Counted from the first letter of the stretch, positions 44,187 to 52,943 are shown. The stretch: 64,000 nt of DNA from Tolypothrix sp. NIES-4075 (GCF_002218085.1 NZ_BDUC01000001.1:745955-809954), one strand, 5' to 3'. Made by a program: numbers and translations. Notes: generated from the sequence alone by a model not told the origin.

Positions 44187-44260
44187 AAGCTTACTGAGGG
44201 ATAACCGCTCCCATGCTCCCCGTGAAGTAAGAAGTAAATGTCTAGACAAGTCTAGGATTT
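44187..44260 (+). ncRNA. Candidate TnpB guide (omega) RNA 3' region and transposon right end
   Basis: In characterised TnpB elements the guide RNA overlaps the 3' end of tnpB and continues to the transposon end, where the guide begins. The DNA after the stop is conserved-looking, ends in a small perfect palindrome (CTAGAC-AA-GTCTAG, 44242-44255), and then becomes AT-rich. The exact end and scaffold cannot be fixed without related copies. Confidence 0.3.
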
Positions 44261-45142
44261 ATATAGCAGGTTAAACAATAAGCCATAAATCTAGTTAATT
44301 GTATGCAACTATAATCTATTTGATTTCGTGCTACTTTTTCAACATAAGGGATTTGCCAGGAAATAAAGTACCAGTCATTCTAGAGGATAAGAGACGAAAA
44401 AACTCAAAGCTGGGCAAAAATATTCCCACACGTCCGTACAGTTAGGCTTAAAATTGGTTAAAGCCTTGCCCAAAGCTTTAACTAAACACTTTCAGGTGAT
44501 GATTTTGGTTGATACTGTCTTTTGGACAGTTTATTTTTTACATGACATACGTAAGTTGAAGTATCATGTCATCGCCAAAGTCAGATGCGATCGCCAATTA
44601 ACTGGGTGCAAGTGCGATCGCATTCGGTATAGTTCTATCAGCATCATCCAGCAACCCATACGTTGCTAGATGAATAATCCTATTTGTTGCAGTTGTTGAG
44701 TTGTGGGTGTGGTACATTGTCCTCGAATGCGCTTTTGCAAACGCGAAGCACGGTAGAAGGCGTGATATGCTTCTAAAAGTTGTTGCGATCGCTTAATTTT
44801 TGCAGGTGTAAGAAAGTGAAATTCGCTTAAAATTCTTTGTAGCTGTTTTGGTTGAGTATCGTTGAGAATTGCCCAATCACTTTAAACCGCAGAGGTGCAG
44901 AGGGTAGGACACTTGCACAGGAAGGGTTTCCCGACTTGAGCAATAGTAGTGCCAAACCTTTAATTCTTGCCGCTTTACATCGCATCAACGCTCTAGGAGG
45001 AAGTAAATCAGCAGGATTGGGATGGTTGCAGTGGCAAAATTTACCCCCAATCACCGCAGATGTCTCTGTGTGGTAAAACTTAGTAGCAATTGCATTCTTT
45101 AGCGCTCGCCATTCCAACAGGGCAGTTGGAGGTACAGCTTGA
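44261..45142. other. Degenerate region with gene remnants
   Basis: No intact gene is visible. It holds several HIP1 octamers, the minus-strand coding remnant at 44666-44883, and overlapping short frames on both strands around 44830-45200 that resemble no family I know. It separates the transposon from the truncated recombinase and looks like decayed mobile-element DNA. Confidence 0.5.
44666..44883 (-). pseudogene. Remnant of an unidentified protein C-terminus
   Basis: Reading leftward from an in-frame stop at about 44886, the frame gives about 72 residues of ordinary protein-like sequence rich in Leu, Gln, Lys and Arg (for example QLQRILSEFHFLTP and RLQKRIRGQC) and ends at TAG (44668-44666). 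No start codon is available and the upstream part is broken by the stop. I do not recognise the family. It could be a frameshifted relic or a chance frame. Confidence 0.35.
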
Positions 45143-45802
45143 CACTCTGCGGTCTTCAGACGCGCAGATTCTCTAAGACCTAGCTTAAAAGGGATAGTCA
45201 AATATCCCCCTAGACGCTCAAAACAACTACCACTACGATCGGTATTGCAATTGCGCTTACTTAAGATTCAATACTTTTATCAAATTGAGGATGAGGCGTG
45301 GCGCTGGGTGTATGGGATGCTTGCCACTTACGGGCTGCGAAATCATGAAGTGTTTCGGTTAGACTTTGGGGCGATCGCCCGTGGGGATTACATCGTCAAT
45401 GTTGGTGAAAATTCCAAAACCGGTGCAAGACGGGTGTGGCCATGTTACCCGGAGTGGTTTAGCCAGTTTAATTTACAGGAAGTGACTTTACCAAAAGTCA
45501 ACCTCGACCGCCCGAATGCTGATATCGGTCATGCAGTCACACTTTGGTTTCACCGTCACATTCCCTTTCAGCCCTACGATTTACGCCACTGTTGGGCGGT
45601 GCGAACCCTGGAATTTGGGCTTGACGTTTCTTTGGCAGCGCAACAAATGGGGCATAGCGCCCAAATTCACACCGAACTTTACCATCACTGGATCAACGAG
45701 CGCCATCACCAGCGTGCTTTTGAATTGATGATGCATCGTAGCGAACGCCCAACGCCACCGGTTGTGCTGGGTTACTCAAAGGATGTAAAATCCGTTGACT
45801 AA
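45143..45802 (+). pseudogene. 5'-truncated tyrosine recombinase (phage-type integrase)
   Basis: The frame is open from 45143 (after an in-frame TGA) with no ATG; the first possible start is a TTG at 45245. The product covers the catalytic half of a tyrosine recombinase: Arg in GLRNHEVFRL, then DLRHCWAVR, then GHSAQIHTELYHHW, which supplies the His and the nucleophile Tyr. The N-terminal DNA-binding half is missing. It lies 62 bases from the 3' end of tRNA-Phe, a classic integration site, so it is probably the relic of an integrated element. It is most likely inactive, unless the fragment is used with a partner. Confidence 0.75.
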
Positions 45803-45864
45803 ATATTGACTAAGACAAAAATGACCCCAGGCACTCGAATACTTAGACATTTAGCTGTGAATTA

Positions 45865-45937
<73 letters not shown>

Positions 45938-46013
45938 GCGGCGTTTGCTTGCCACGATTATTAATAGTAGCAAACTATTCTGAGTTTGGCAACTACCTGA
46001 AGGAAAGAAAAAT

Positions 46014-46883
46014 CTATGCCGCTTTTTGAGTCAACTTGACCCAGCTAAAAACAGCTACGAATACGATAAACTGCACAAGAACAATACTTGGACCAGAGGC
46101 AAAGTTGAAAAGACCCGATATGATTATGCCAGCGATGCTGGTGGTGGAGCCGAAAATAACTGACATTAGCAGAAAGCGGATAAAGTTATGACTTATTAGT
46201 TTCGCAATCGAGGCAGGAATTACTAAAAAGGCATTTACCAATAAAACGCCCACGGCTTTAATCGCTACAGCAACGGCTAATGACAGCAATACAACAAATG
46301 CGTAGCGATACAATTGTACTGGAATGCCTTGAATCTGTGCCACGGGGGGGTTAAGGGTCAATAAAATTTGCTGCCGCAGGCTTGAAAGTAAGAATATGCT
46401 ACTTAAGACAAGCACTAACAGTGTCAAAATTAAATCTGTGGTATTGATGGCGAGAATATCGCCGAACAGCACACTCATCAAGTTGCCGCGATATCCTTGA
46501 ATCAGGCTAGTGAGAATTACGCCTAGAGCTAATGCTCCTGACAAGACAATACTGAGAACGCTATCGCTACCTAAATCGGTTTTGTCAATCAAGTAGAGGA
46601 CAACAACGCCAAAAACTAAAGTAAACGGTAGTAGCATCCAAGTGGGGTTTAGCTGTAATAACACACCTAACGCTACCCCTACCAAAGCAGCATGACCAAC
46701 AGCATGGCTAAAAAAAGATAAGGAACGCAAGGTGACAAAACTACCTAAAACACCCCCAAGTATTCCCATTAAAACAGCACCAGCGATCGCACGTTGCATG
46801 AAGGGAAATTCTAATAACGTCACCAAGTCATTACCATTGGTGACAGCTAGCCAACTTAACAGACAATCATCGCTTATATACAT
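46014..46883 (-). CDS. znuB: Metal ABC transporter permease (ABC-3 family, ZnuB-like)
   Basis: The 289-aa protein has about eight hydrophobic segments and the ABC-3 family pattern (GSFVTLRSLSFFSHAVGHAAL near the N-terminus). It forms the channel for Zn(II) or Mn(II) import with the ATPase at 47424-48248 and the binding protein at 48316-49344. It is separated from those genes by a repressor gene on the other strand, with which it shares an 87-base divergent promoter region. Zinc is preferred because of the repressor type next door, but manganese is possible. Confidence 0.9.
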   Translation of the reverse strand: MYISDDCLLSWLAVTNGNDLVTLLEFPFMQRAIAGAVLMGILGGVLGSFVTLRSLSFFSHAVGHAALVGVALGVLLQLNPTWMLLPFTLVFGVVVLYLIDKTDLGSDSVLSIVLSGALALGVILTSLIQGYRGNLMSVLFGDILAINTTDLILTLLVLVLSSIFLLSSLRQQILLTLNPPVAQIQGIPVQLYRYAFVVLLSLAVAVAIKAVGVLLVNAFLVIPASIAKLISHNFIRFLLMSVIFGSTTSIAGIIISGLFNFASGPSIVLVQFIVFVAVFSWVKLTQKAA

Positions 46884-46970
46884 TAGTTATTTCTTATACT
46901 TTGTAATAGTTATACTGGAAGTATATAATTTTTCGACTCATAAAGTAATTGCACTTTAATTTTTCACGCT
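46884..46970. promoter_or_regulatory. Divergent promoter region, permease and ArsR repressor
   Basis: The 87-base AT-rich gap separates the two divergent starts. ArsR/SmtB repressors normally bind such a region. It contains TATACT and TATAAT-like boxes (around 46900-46925), but I could not define a confident 12-2-12 SmtB-type inverted repeat. Confidence 0.45.
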
Positions 46971-47387
46971 ATGTCAGCCAAAAATACTGTTGTTTATACT
47001 GTCACTGATTCTCTTCCCAATACGAAAGACATACACAAAGATCCAAAAGACGAGATAGATGATGATAATGTCCAACCCCTACAAGAATGGCTTCTTAGTA
47101 GCGATAAAGCCCAACGCATGGCAGAATTTTTTAGCTTTTTAGGGGATGCTAATCGCTTGCGAATTCTCTCTGTTTTAGCCAAAGAAGAACTTTGTGTCAG
47201 CGATTTAGCCGCATTATTAAAAATGAGTGAATCTGCTGTTTCTCATCAATTGCGAAACTTACGAGCAATGCGCTTAGTCAGTTATCGCAAACAAGGTCGC
47301 AATGTCTTCTATCAACTTCACGACAGCCATGTTTTTCATCTTTACCAAGCTGTTGCAGAACACCTTGATGAGAAGGATGAAGGATAA
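46971..47387 (+). CDS. ArsR/SmtB-family zinc-sensing repressor (ZiaR/SmtB-like)
   Basis: The 138-aa winged-helix protein has the ArsR pattern FLGDANRLRILSVL and recognition helix SESAVSHQLRNLR. The C-terminal helix carries D-x-H-x10-H-x2-E, the same spacing as the alpha-5 zinc ligands of Synechococcus SmtB (Asp104, His106, His117, Glu120). An N-terminal extension of about 30 residues precedes the fold, and the alpha-3 region has a single Cys (ELCVSDL) where ZiaR/SmtB relatives often have more. It probably releases DNA when zinc is bound. It sits inside the metal transporter locus, convergent with the ATPase and divergent from the permease. Confidence 0.9.
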   Translation: MSAKNTVVYTVTDSLPNTKDIHKDPKDEIDDDNVQPLQEWLLSSDKAQRMAEFFSFLGDANRLRILSVLAKEELCVSDLAALLKMSESAVSHQLRNLRAMRLVSYRKQGRNVFYQLHDSHVFHLYQAVAEHLDEKDEG

Positions 47388-47423
47388 ATCACACTTCATG
47401 CTTCATCCTTGATATTTCATCCT

Positions 47424-48248
47424 TTAGTTGTGGTGATGATGGTAGCGACTGAAAAGAGGACTGTATGTAGCTAACAGATTTTCTGGTGATAAAGCAATTT
47501 CTGGCTTTCCAGTACAAACAATAGTTTGATTGAGACAAAGAACGCGATCGCAATGTCGGCTTACCATATCAATATCATGAGAAATCTGTAACACCGTCCA
47601 ACCCTCTTGCCGCTTTAATTCATTCAACAAAGCATAAAAATCCGCCGCACCTTGCACATCGACCCCAGCAAAAGCTTCATCTAATACCAACAGTCTCCTT
47701 GGTATCACCAAGCAATAAGCTAGCAACACTCGCTTTAATTGACCACCGCTAAGAGTCCCAATAGCTTGATTCCGCACATGGTAAGCATCAGTTCGTCGCA
47801 AAGCTTCTATTACTGCTACTGATTTTCGGTGATTTTGTCTCCTCAGCCTATAAAAAAATGACTTTTCTCCCCCTTGTCCCCCTTGTCCCCAAGTCGTCCC
47901 CCTGTCCTCTTCATTCACCCATCCCAATCCTACCAATTCACTAACAGAAATCGGAAAACTGCGATCAAATATGAAATTTTGCGGCATATAACCCAACTGA
48001 TGACGTAAATGCCCTAGTCTTGTAATTGGGCGACCAAATATTTCAATTGTCCCACTACTGCGCGGAATCAAATCTAAAACCGCTTGTACCAAAGTACTTT
48101 TACCCGCACCATTGGGACCAACTATGGCTGTATTTGTTTGTGGCAATAATTCAAAAGAAACATCTCTCACGGCAGTTGTTTTGCCTTGGTATACAGTTAA
48201 TCCCTCTACTTTTAAAATGGGGAATGTCACTTCTTGGTCACTGGTCAT
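47424..48248 (-). CDS. znuC: Metal ABC transporter ATPase (ZnuC-like)
   Basis: The 274-aa ATPase has Walker A GPNGAGKST, signature LSGGQLKR and Walker B LLVLDEAFAGVD, and ends with a His-rich tail (Y-H-H-H-H-N). It powers metal import with the permease and binding protein of this locus. An insert of roughly 25 residues in the helical subdomain (around G-Q-G-G-Q-G-G-E) is encoded by a short C-rich tandem repeat at 47867-47910, which stays in frame. The start at 48248 lies 68 bases after the binding-protein gene, so the two are probably co-transcribed. Confidence 0.92.
   Translation of the reverse strand: MTSDQEVTFPILKVEGLTVYQGKTTAVRDVSFELLPQTNTAIVGPNGAGKSTLVQAVLDLIPRSSGTIEIFGRPITRLGHLRHQLGYMPQNFIFDRSFPISVSELVGLGWVNEEDRGTTWGQGGQGGEKSFFYRLRRQNHRKSVAVIEALRRTDAYHVRNQAIGTLSGGQLKRVLLAYCLVIPRRLLVLDEAFAGVDVQGAADFYALLNELKRQEGWTVLQISHDIDMVSRHCDRVLCLNQTIVCTGKPEIALSPENLLATYSPLFSRYHHHHN
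47867..47910. repeat. Short tandem repeat inside the ATPase gene
   Basis: Two and a half copies of a CCCCCTTGTC-like unit followed by degenerate copies, read in frame as a Gly/Gln-rich loop. Similar short-period repeats occur in the gap at 53057-53105, so this looks like invasion of a coding region by an intergenic repeat class. Confidence 0.7.
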
Positions 48249-48315
48249 TGCGAATTGGTAATTGATAATTGAGTAAGAACAAACAAAGAAGAAATCATTA
48301 ATTTAAACATCCAAT

Positions 48316-49344
48316 TTATTTGCAAGCAGTTTCTAAAGTTTGCAAGTTAGCTTTCATTGCTTGAAAATAATATTGCGGATTCGTTTTACCAGTCTCCAAA
48401 GAATCCAGCGGACGTAAAGTCAAATTCAAATCTTTGGAAAGGCTAGTTAGCAATTTGTTATCTACTCCTGGTTCGCTAAACAAAGCTTTAACTTTGTACT
48501 TTTTGACTGCATTAACTGCGTTTTGCACATCTGCTGGTGTAAGTTGGTCTTCAGGAATTTCCACCACAGCAAGCTGCTTCAGTTTATAGCGTTGTGCTAA
48601 GTATGGATATGCATCATGGAAAGTAACAAAAGTACAGTTAGGAGTTTTTTCTAAAGTCTGTTCAAATTCGTTATTTAAACTTTCTAATTGTTTGATATAA
48701 TTGGCTGCATTCGCTTCATAAGTAGCTTTATTTGCCGGGTCAGCAGCTATTAAACCATCGCGAATATTGATAACTTGCTGTTTTGCTAAAACTGGATCTA
48801 ACCAAACGTGGGGGTTTCCTTCAGCGTGTTCGTGTTCTTCTTTCGCGGTTTTTTCTACGGGAGAAATTTCATTTAAGGGTTTAATATTAATGCTGGCATC
48901 AATTTGAGTTAATTTAGCATTTTGGGCATTTTTTACTGTATTTTCCAGAAATTCTTCTAAACCCAAGCCATTTTTTACCAATATATTTGCAGTCGCGATC
49001 GCTTTCACGTTATTCGGTGTAGCCTGGTATTCATGCACCTCCGTACCCGGTGGCACTAATATTTCTACATCTGCTGCATCTCCAGTCACTGCCTTGGTAA
49101 ATATATACATCGGTAAAAACGTTGTCACTACTTTAGTTTTGCCAGTTTCCGAAGAAGATGCTGGTGTAGATGCAGCCTCTTGTACTTTCGGTGACTGTTC
49201 CGAATTTGTAGCCTTATTCGTGTTCGCTTGGCTACATCCGACAACTGTTAACAGTAATAAAGCAACTAATCTTTTTGTTTTATTTACTACACGAGTCCCA
49301 AACACTATTTTCTCCCCTTTTAAAAGATGCTTGCGTATTGACAA
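48316..49344 (-). CDS. znuA: Metal-binding lipoprotein of ABC importer (ZnuA-like, cluster A-I)
   Basis: The 342-aa periplasmic binding protein has a lipobox (LLTVVGC, Cys near residue 37), a Ser/Thr-rich spacer, then the SBP_bac_9 fold. Likely metal ligands are His in GTEVHEYQ, His in GNPHVWLDP, His in TFHDAYPYL and an acidic residue in SEPGVD. A short His/Glu loop (EEHEHAEGNPH) precedes the second ligand, typical of zinc-binding members. The start could be internal (a GTG nearer the signal peptide), since about 18 residues precede the hydrophobic region. A palindrome 23-40 bases upstream may be its operator. Confidence 0.9.
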   Translation of the reverse strand: MSIRKHLLKGEKIVFGTRVVNKTKRLVALLLLTVVGCSQANTNKATNSEQSPKVQEAASTPASSSETGKTKVVTTFLPMYIFTKAVTGDAADVEILVPPGTEVHEYQATPNNVKAIATANILVKNGLGLEEFLENTVKNAQNAKLTQIDASINIKPLNEISPVEKTAKEEHEHAEGNPHVWLDPVLAKQQVINIRDGLIAADPANKATYEANAANYIKQLESLNNEFEQTLEKTPNCTFVTFHDAYPYLAQRYKLKQLAVVEIPEDQLTPADVQNAVNAVKKYKVKALFSEPGVDNKLLTSLSKDLNLTLRPLDSLETGKTNPQYYFQAMKANLQTLETACK

Positions 49345-49366
49345 TGAGACTTATTCTATCTCAACC

Positions 49367-49384
49367 TGAGAATAATAATTCTCA
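49367..49384. promoter_or_regulatory. Zur/Fur-like palindromic operator upstream of the binding-protein gene
   Basis: TGAGAAT-AATA-ATTCTCA is a perfect 7-4-7 palindrome 23 bases before the ATG. It resembles cyanobacterial Zur boxes (TGATAAT-N-ATTATCA) but has a wider spacer. It suggests repression by zinc-loaded Zur, independent of the ArsR regulator in the locus. The regulator is inferred. Confidence 0.5.
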
Positions 49385-49409
49385 TTCTCGGTATGTTTGC
49401 AAGATATTT

Positions 49410-49500
49410 AGAAGAGCGATGGCTTTGCCAAAGCCTTCTCTACGAGACGCTCCGCTAGCTAGCGCTTCCCGCAGGCTACGGCTAACGCAGTACAATCTGC
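49410..49500. repeat. Dispersed cyanobacterial intergenic repeat
   Basis: A composite of short inverted repeats (TTTGCCAAAG; CTAGCTAG; GCGCTTCCCGCAGGC) in the gap upstream of the metal-binding lipoprotein and porin genes. Related words (GAGACGCT, TACGCGAA, GTCTCCGCAGGAG) recur at 30238-30266 and 53165-53200. Confidence 0.6.
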
Positions 49501-49669
49501 TAGATTATTGCAATAGTATGATGCCGTTTTTCCTCTAGCTTTACTTAATTAGTGATAACTTCTAGATTTTTATTCTTAAAAAATCTGCTAATTTCTGATA
49601 AATTAACTGAGAAGACTTATTAATAAGACAAGCTGTCATAGAAAGACAGTAGTAGGTGTGAGGAGAAAA

Positions 49670-51415
49670 ATGAAAACAGTATGGAAGTCTTTGTTGGCTA
49701 GTCCAGCAGTGTTCGGTGCGATGCTATTTGTTGGTTCTGGGGCTATGGGAGGAGAAACTTCAACCACTTCGGAAATAACTGAACCGCTAGTAGCTGAAAA
49801 TAGCACCGAAGACCAAAACATGTCGCAAGTGAACTCAGTTTCTCAACTATCGGACGTGAAACCCACAGACTGGGCATTCCAAGCGTTGCAATCGTTGGTA
49901 GAACGCTACGGCTGTATTGCCGGATACCCGAATGGCACATATCGCGGTAATCGGGCGATGACAAGGTATGAGTTTGCCGCAGGTTTGAATGCTTGTTTAG
50001 ATCGAGTTAATGAATTAATCGCTACAGCTACAACTGATTTGGTAACAAAAGAAGATTTAGCCACATTGCAAAGGCTGCGAGAACAATTTAGTGCGGAATT
50101 GGCTACGCTGCGGGGTCGTGTGGATGCAGTGGAAGTAAAAACTGCGGAATTGGAAGCGAATCAATTTTCTACTACAACTAAACTTAACGCTGCTGTTATC
50201 TTTGCACCAGTTAGTGTATTGGCTGGCAATAATGCCAATGCTGGGAAGATAAACAGGACAGCTATCCTTGCAGATAGAATACGGCTCAACTTTGAATCCA
50301 GCTTTACAGGTCAAGACCTTTTAAGAACTCGACTTCAGGCAACAAATTTGGATGCTTTATCTGGCAGTTCTACCTTCACACCAGAGGGTGATTTGCGATT
50401 CGGTGGTGCAACTTACGCCACTGGCAATAGTAATAGTGTTGTTCTCGATCAATTATTGTACAACTTCCCCTTGGGTGAAAATACCATAGTTACCGTTGAC
50501 GCGAATGCTGGGGCTGCTGATGATTTTACCAATACTGTTAACCCTTTCCTTGATGGTGATGGTGATAGCGGTGCTCTTTCTAACTTTGGCACGCGTAACC
50601 CGATTTATTACCCGGTGGCAGGTGCTGGAATCGGTCTAAGGCATCAGTTCGGTAAAAATTTAGAAGTGAGTTTGGGTTATATGGGCAGTACGCCTAACGA
50701 TCCTTCAGCGAAAGATGGTATTTTTAACGGACCTTATGGAGCGATCGGGCAGTTGACTATCAAGCCAAGTAATGGTTTAACTTTGGGATTGACTTATGTT
50801 AATTCTTATAACTCCGATCTGACGGCTGGTAGCAATCGTGCTAACTTGCGTTCTGCCTTACTTAGCGATACCGCTGGTCTATCTTCATCTGTTGCCGGTG
50901 GTCCTAGCGCCAACCAGGGTTCGACTCCGCCTAGTGGTAACGCGGCTCTACCTACAGGTCTTTTAGAATCTCTTAGGGGAGAAAGTTTGGCAACTTCTAG
51001 CAATTCCTACGGTATAGAAGCATCGTTGCAAGTAAGTCCTAAATTTCTCATCGGCGGTTGGGTTGGGTATACAAACACCCGGACTCTTTCTACAATCGGT
51101 GGAGCGCTTCCCCGTGGTGAACTTGACATCTGGAACTATGCTGTAACATTAGCCTTTCCAGATTTGGGTAAAAAGGGCAGTGTGGGAGGTATTGTTGTCG
51201 GTATGGAGCCGAAAGTGACTGGTGTGAGCGGTGGTTTGAGGAATGCGATCGGTAAAGACCAAGACACTTCCTATCATATTGAGGGATTCTATCAGTACCA
51301 GTTAACTGATAATATTGCCATCACTCCTGGTGTGATTTGGCTGACAGCACCAGATCATAACGAGAACAACGATGATGTTGTAATTGGTACTGTCAGAACT
51401 ACCTTTAGCTTCTAA
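49670..51415 (+). CDS. SLH-domain outer-membrane porin (cyanobacterial OprB/SomA type)
   Basis: The protein has a signal peptide, then an SLH domain (about residues 60-120: DVKPTDWAFQAL, GCIAGYPNGTY, MTRYEFAAGLNAC), a coiled-coil segment and a beta-barrel ending in aromatic Phe (T-F-S-F). Such proteins are the major cyanobacterial outer-membrane porins, held to peptidoglycan by the SLH domain, and pass small solutes and inorganic ions. The ATG at 49670 is preferred because AGGAG lies four bases upstream; an in-frame GTG at 49658 would add four residues. A clear terminator follows. It neighbours metal-uptake genes, but co-regulation is not shown. Confidence 0.93.
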   Translation: MKTVWKSLLASPAVFGAMLFVGSGAMGGETSTTSEITEPLVAENSTEDQNMSQVNSVSQLSDVKPTDWAFQALQSLVERYGCIAGYPNGTYRGNRAMTRYEFAAGLNACLDRVNELIATATTDLVTKEDLATLQRLREQFSAELATLRGRVDAVEVKTAELEANQFSTTTKLNAAVIFAPVSVLAGNNANAGKINRTAILADRIRLNFESSFTGQDLLRTRLQATNLDALSGSSTFTPEGDLRFGGATYATGNSNSVVLDQLLYNFPLGENTIVTVDANAGAADDFTNTVNPFLDGDGDSGALSNFGTRNPIYYPVAGAGIGLRHQFGKNLEVSLGYMGSTPNDPSAKDGIFNGPYGAIGQLTIKPSNGLTLGLTYVNSYNSDLTAGSNRANLRSALLSDTAGLSSSVAGGPSANQGSTPPSGNAALPTGLLESLRGESLATSSNSYGIEASLQVSPKFLIGGWVGYTNTRTLSTIGGALPRGELDIWNYAVTLAFPDLGKKGSVGGIVVGMEPKVTGVSGGLRNAIGKDQDTSYHIEGFYQYQLTDNIAITPGVIWLTAPDHNENNDDVVIGTVRTTFSF

Positions 51416-51437
51416 GCCGAAAAATCTCAAAAGAAGA

Positions 51438-51470
51438 GGCAAAGAATAACTTTGCCTTTTCTCTTTTTTA
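51438..51470 (+). terminator. Rho-independent terminator after the porin gene
   Basis: Stem GGCAAAG / CTTTGCC with loop AATAA, followed by a T-rich run (TTTTCTCTTTTTT), 23 bases after the porin stop. Confidence 0.88.
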
Positions 51471-51485
51471 TGTAATATCAAAATA

Positions 51486-51511
51486 AAAACCCAGCGAAAA
51501 TACTGGGTTTT
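51486..51511 (-). terminator. Terminator after the PEP-CTERM gene
   Basis: Stem AAAACCCAG / CTGGGTTTT with an eight-base loop; on the minus strand it continues into T-rich sequence. It lies 49 bases after the PEP-CTERM stop and can work in both directions. Confidence 0.75.
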
Positions 51512-51559
51512 ATATTTCAAAAGACATTTGAAATTTTTGTCGTGTGTGTTTAGATGATT

Positions 51560-52258
51560 TTAAGCAATCTTTGATTTGCGTTTTACAAATGATCCAGCAC
51601 TTACAGCACCGAAAGCTAGTAAACCTAACATTGAACTCGGTTCAGGAACACTAGTAGAAGATACTTTGTAGCTATGGTTATCAGTTTCAAATGCACGACC
51701 GTTCGATCTGAAAACTACCTTGTCAAAAGTCTCTCCTTTATCAGCTAACAAATTAACGTAGACATTGTTCTCATTGCCACTCTGTACGCCATTGGCAGGA
51801 GCACCGGGAACATCTGAGCCACTAAATGTTTTTAGTAAACTACCTTTGCTATATACATCCACAAAGTTATATGTGTCTATTGAACCCCAGTAAAAGCCAA
51901 AGTAATCAAGAGCCTTACTAAAGTTAATATCCACAGAGCCAGTTCCACCTGCAACATTGTCACCTGCTGGGGAAATAGTCAGATATTTGCTGTCATTACC
52001 GAAGGGGCTAGCATATTCACCACCTACACTACCTTGGACAATTCCATTCGTTTGGGAGTAAGTAACATTTCCAGAAGAGGGTGCTATACCATCATTAAAG
52101 TTGATAGTTTTAGCTCCTTGAATATTGGTGTATTGACCTTCTCCAGCAACAGGTGTGGAACCTCCTTTGGTCAGGCTAACAGCGCTAGCTGGGTTAGCAC
52201 CCATGAAAATAACTGCTGTTCCGATCAAGGCTAATGATAGTTTTTGCAGAGTAGACAT
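51560..52258 (-). CDS. PEP-CTERM surface protein
   Basis: The 232-aa protein has an N-terminal signal peptide (cut near ANPASA) and a C-terminal PEP-CTERM sorting tail: V-P-E-P-S-S, a hydrophobic helix, then K-R-K-S-K. Exosortase would process it for the outer surface. The central domain is beta-rich with Gly and Asn (for example FYWGSIDTYNFVDVY) and resembles an exosortase-dependent surface-protein family described in Nostoc; I recall the family as Npun_F0296 but am not certain. AAGGA lies nine bases before the ATG. Function beyond surface display is unknown. Confidence 0.88.
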   Translation of the reverse strand: MSTLQKLSLALIGTAVIFMGANPASAVSLTKGGSTPVAGEGQYTNIQGAKTINFNDGIAPSSGNVTYSQTNGIVQGSVGGEYASPFGNDSKYLTISPAGDNVAGGTGSVDINFSKALDYFGFYWGSIDTYNFVDVYSKGSLLKTFSGSDVPGAPANGVQSGNENNVYVNLLADKGETFDKVVFRSNGRAFETDNHSYKVSSTSVPEPSSMLGLLAFGAVSAGSFVKRKSKIA

Positions 52259-52833
52259 TGATTTATTTCCTTATTTGTTTTCGTATCCATAAGGTGGCAC
52301 ATAAGGAAGGTAATTGTGTAGGGAGTTAGAAGTGTTTTTAACCTAACAACATATTTAGTATCCTTTCTCTGAAAATGGGATAAAGCTAATTTATATAGAT
52401 GCTTTCCGGAAGAGAACTTAGTCAAATATTTCATTATATATACTTAATATTTTTATTTATATGTATACTTTATATAGTAAAAAATAAATATTTGAGTGAA
52501 GTCACTACTCTCCAACTCTCTCAAGAGTCACAAAAATAAAATTCATAGTGGATTTAACGGAGTAGCAAAAAATAAGATGTGGAAATTACTGAAAAAATTT
52601 ATTAAATTGGTATTCAAAAGTAAAGTTTTTGAGTTACTGCTATTTACCTTAGATATCTCCATCTCATACCAAGTTGCGCTCAAAGATAGCATCTGTCCGA
52701 AGCGACCGGAACGTAGTGTAGAAAAGCAATCTCATCAACACCAAACTACTACGACAGAAGGCAAGTTAGTATCAGACATCCTCTGAGAAGTCTAATTTTT
52801 TCTGGCTGGGTGATTGCAAGACCGCAGTCGCTG
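52259..52833. other. Intergenic region, no supported gene
   Basis: AT-rich DNA upstream of the PEP-CTERM gene, including its promoter. A plus-strand frame of 96 codons (52496-52786) has no ribosome site and no recognisable domain, and I do not count it as a gene. Confidence 0.5.
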
Positions 52834-52866
52834 AAAAAAAAAGACCAGCCTCCCACAGCCGGTCTT
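52834..52866 (-). terminator. Rho-independent terminator (minus strand)
   Basis: Stem AAGACC / GGTCTT extended by GC/GC across one mismatch, loop of eight bases, followed on the minus strand by nine T. It ends either the candidate small RNA or a long transcript from the RqcH gene. Confidence 0.85.
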
Positions 52867-52943
52867 GAAAATGTTTAACGTTGTCTTCTCAAAAGAGTTA
52901 ATCCCAATTGCGCGTTCCCAAAACTTCACGAGCAATCTTTCTT
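52834..52943 (-). ncRNA. Candidate small RNA ending in a strong terminator
   Basis: On the minus strand a TACAAT box (52955-52950) is followed by about 110 bases with small hairpins (ATTGC...GCAAT and CTC-TTTT-GAG), then a strong terminator. The frame is not convincingly coding. It lies more than 300 bases after the RqcH stop with repeats in between, so it may be a separate transcription unit. I do not recognise the RNA. Confidence 0.35.

Larger units (their letters stand above)
42450..44255 (+). mobile_element. IS607-type transposon (serine TnpA plus TnpB)
   Basis: A serine-recombinase transposase gene is followed nine bases later by tnpB, the standard IS607 layout. Both frames are intact. 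IS607 elements leave no target duplication and have poorly defined ends, so the limits given are only the genes plus the likely guide-RNA region; the true left end is probably within 42340-42449. Base composition is more AT-rich than the neighbouring synthetase genes, fitting transfer. Confidence 0.85.

Noticed and set aside
44454..44669. Plus-strand frame after the transposon
   Set aside because: No ribosome site and no recognisable pattern; it lies in degenerate DNA with HIP1 sites and overlaps a more protein-like remnant on the other strand.
44827..45201. Minus-strand frame of 124 codons
   Set aside because: Composition is irregular, it overlaps both the remnant at 44666-44883 and the recombinase relic, and I recognise nothing in it.
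52496..52786. Plus-strand frame of 96 codons
   Set aside because: Lys-rich with one hydrophobic stretch but no ribosome site, no family and no conserved neighbour arrangement; probably chance in AT-rich DNA.
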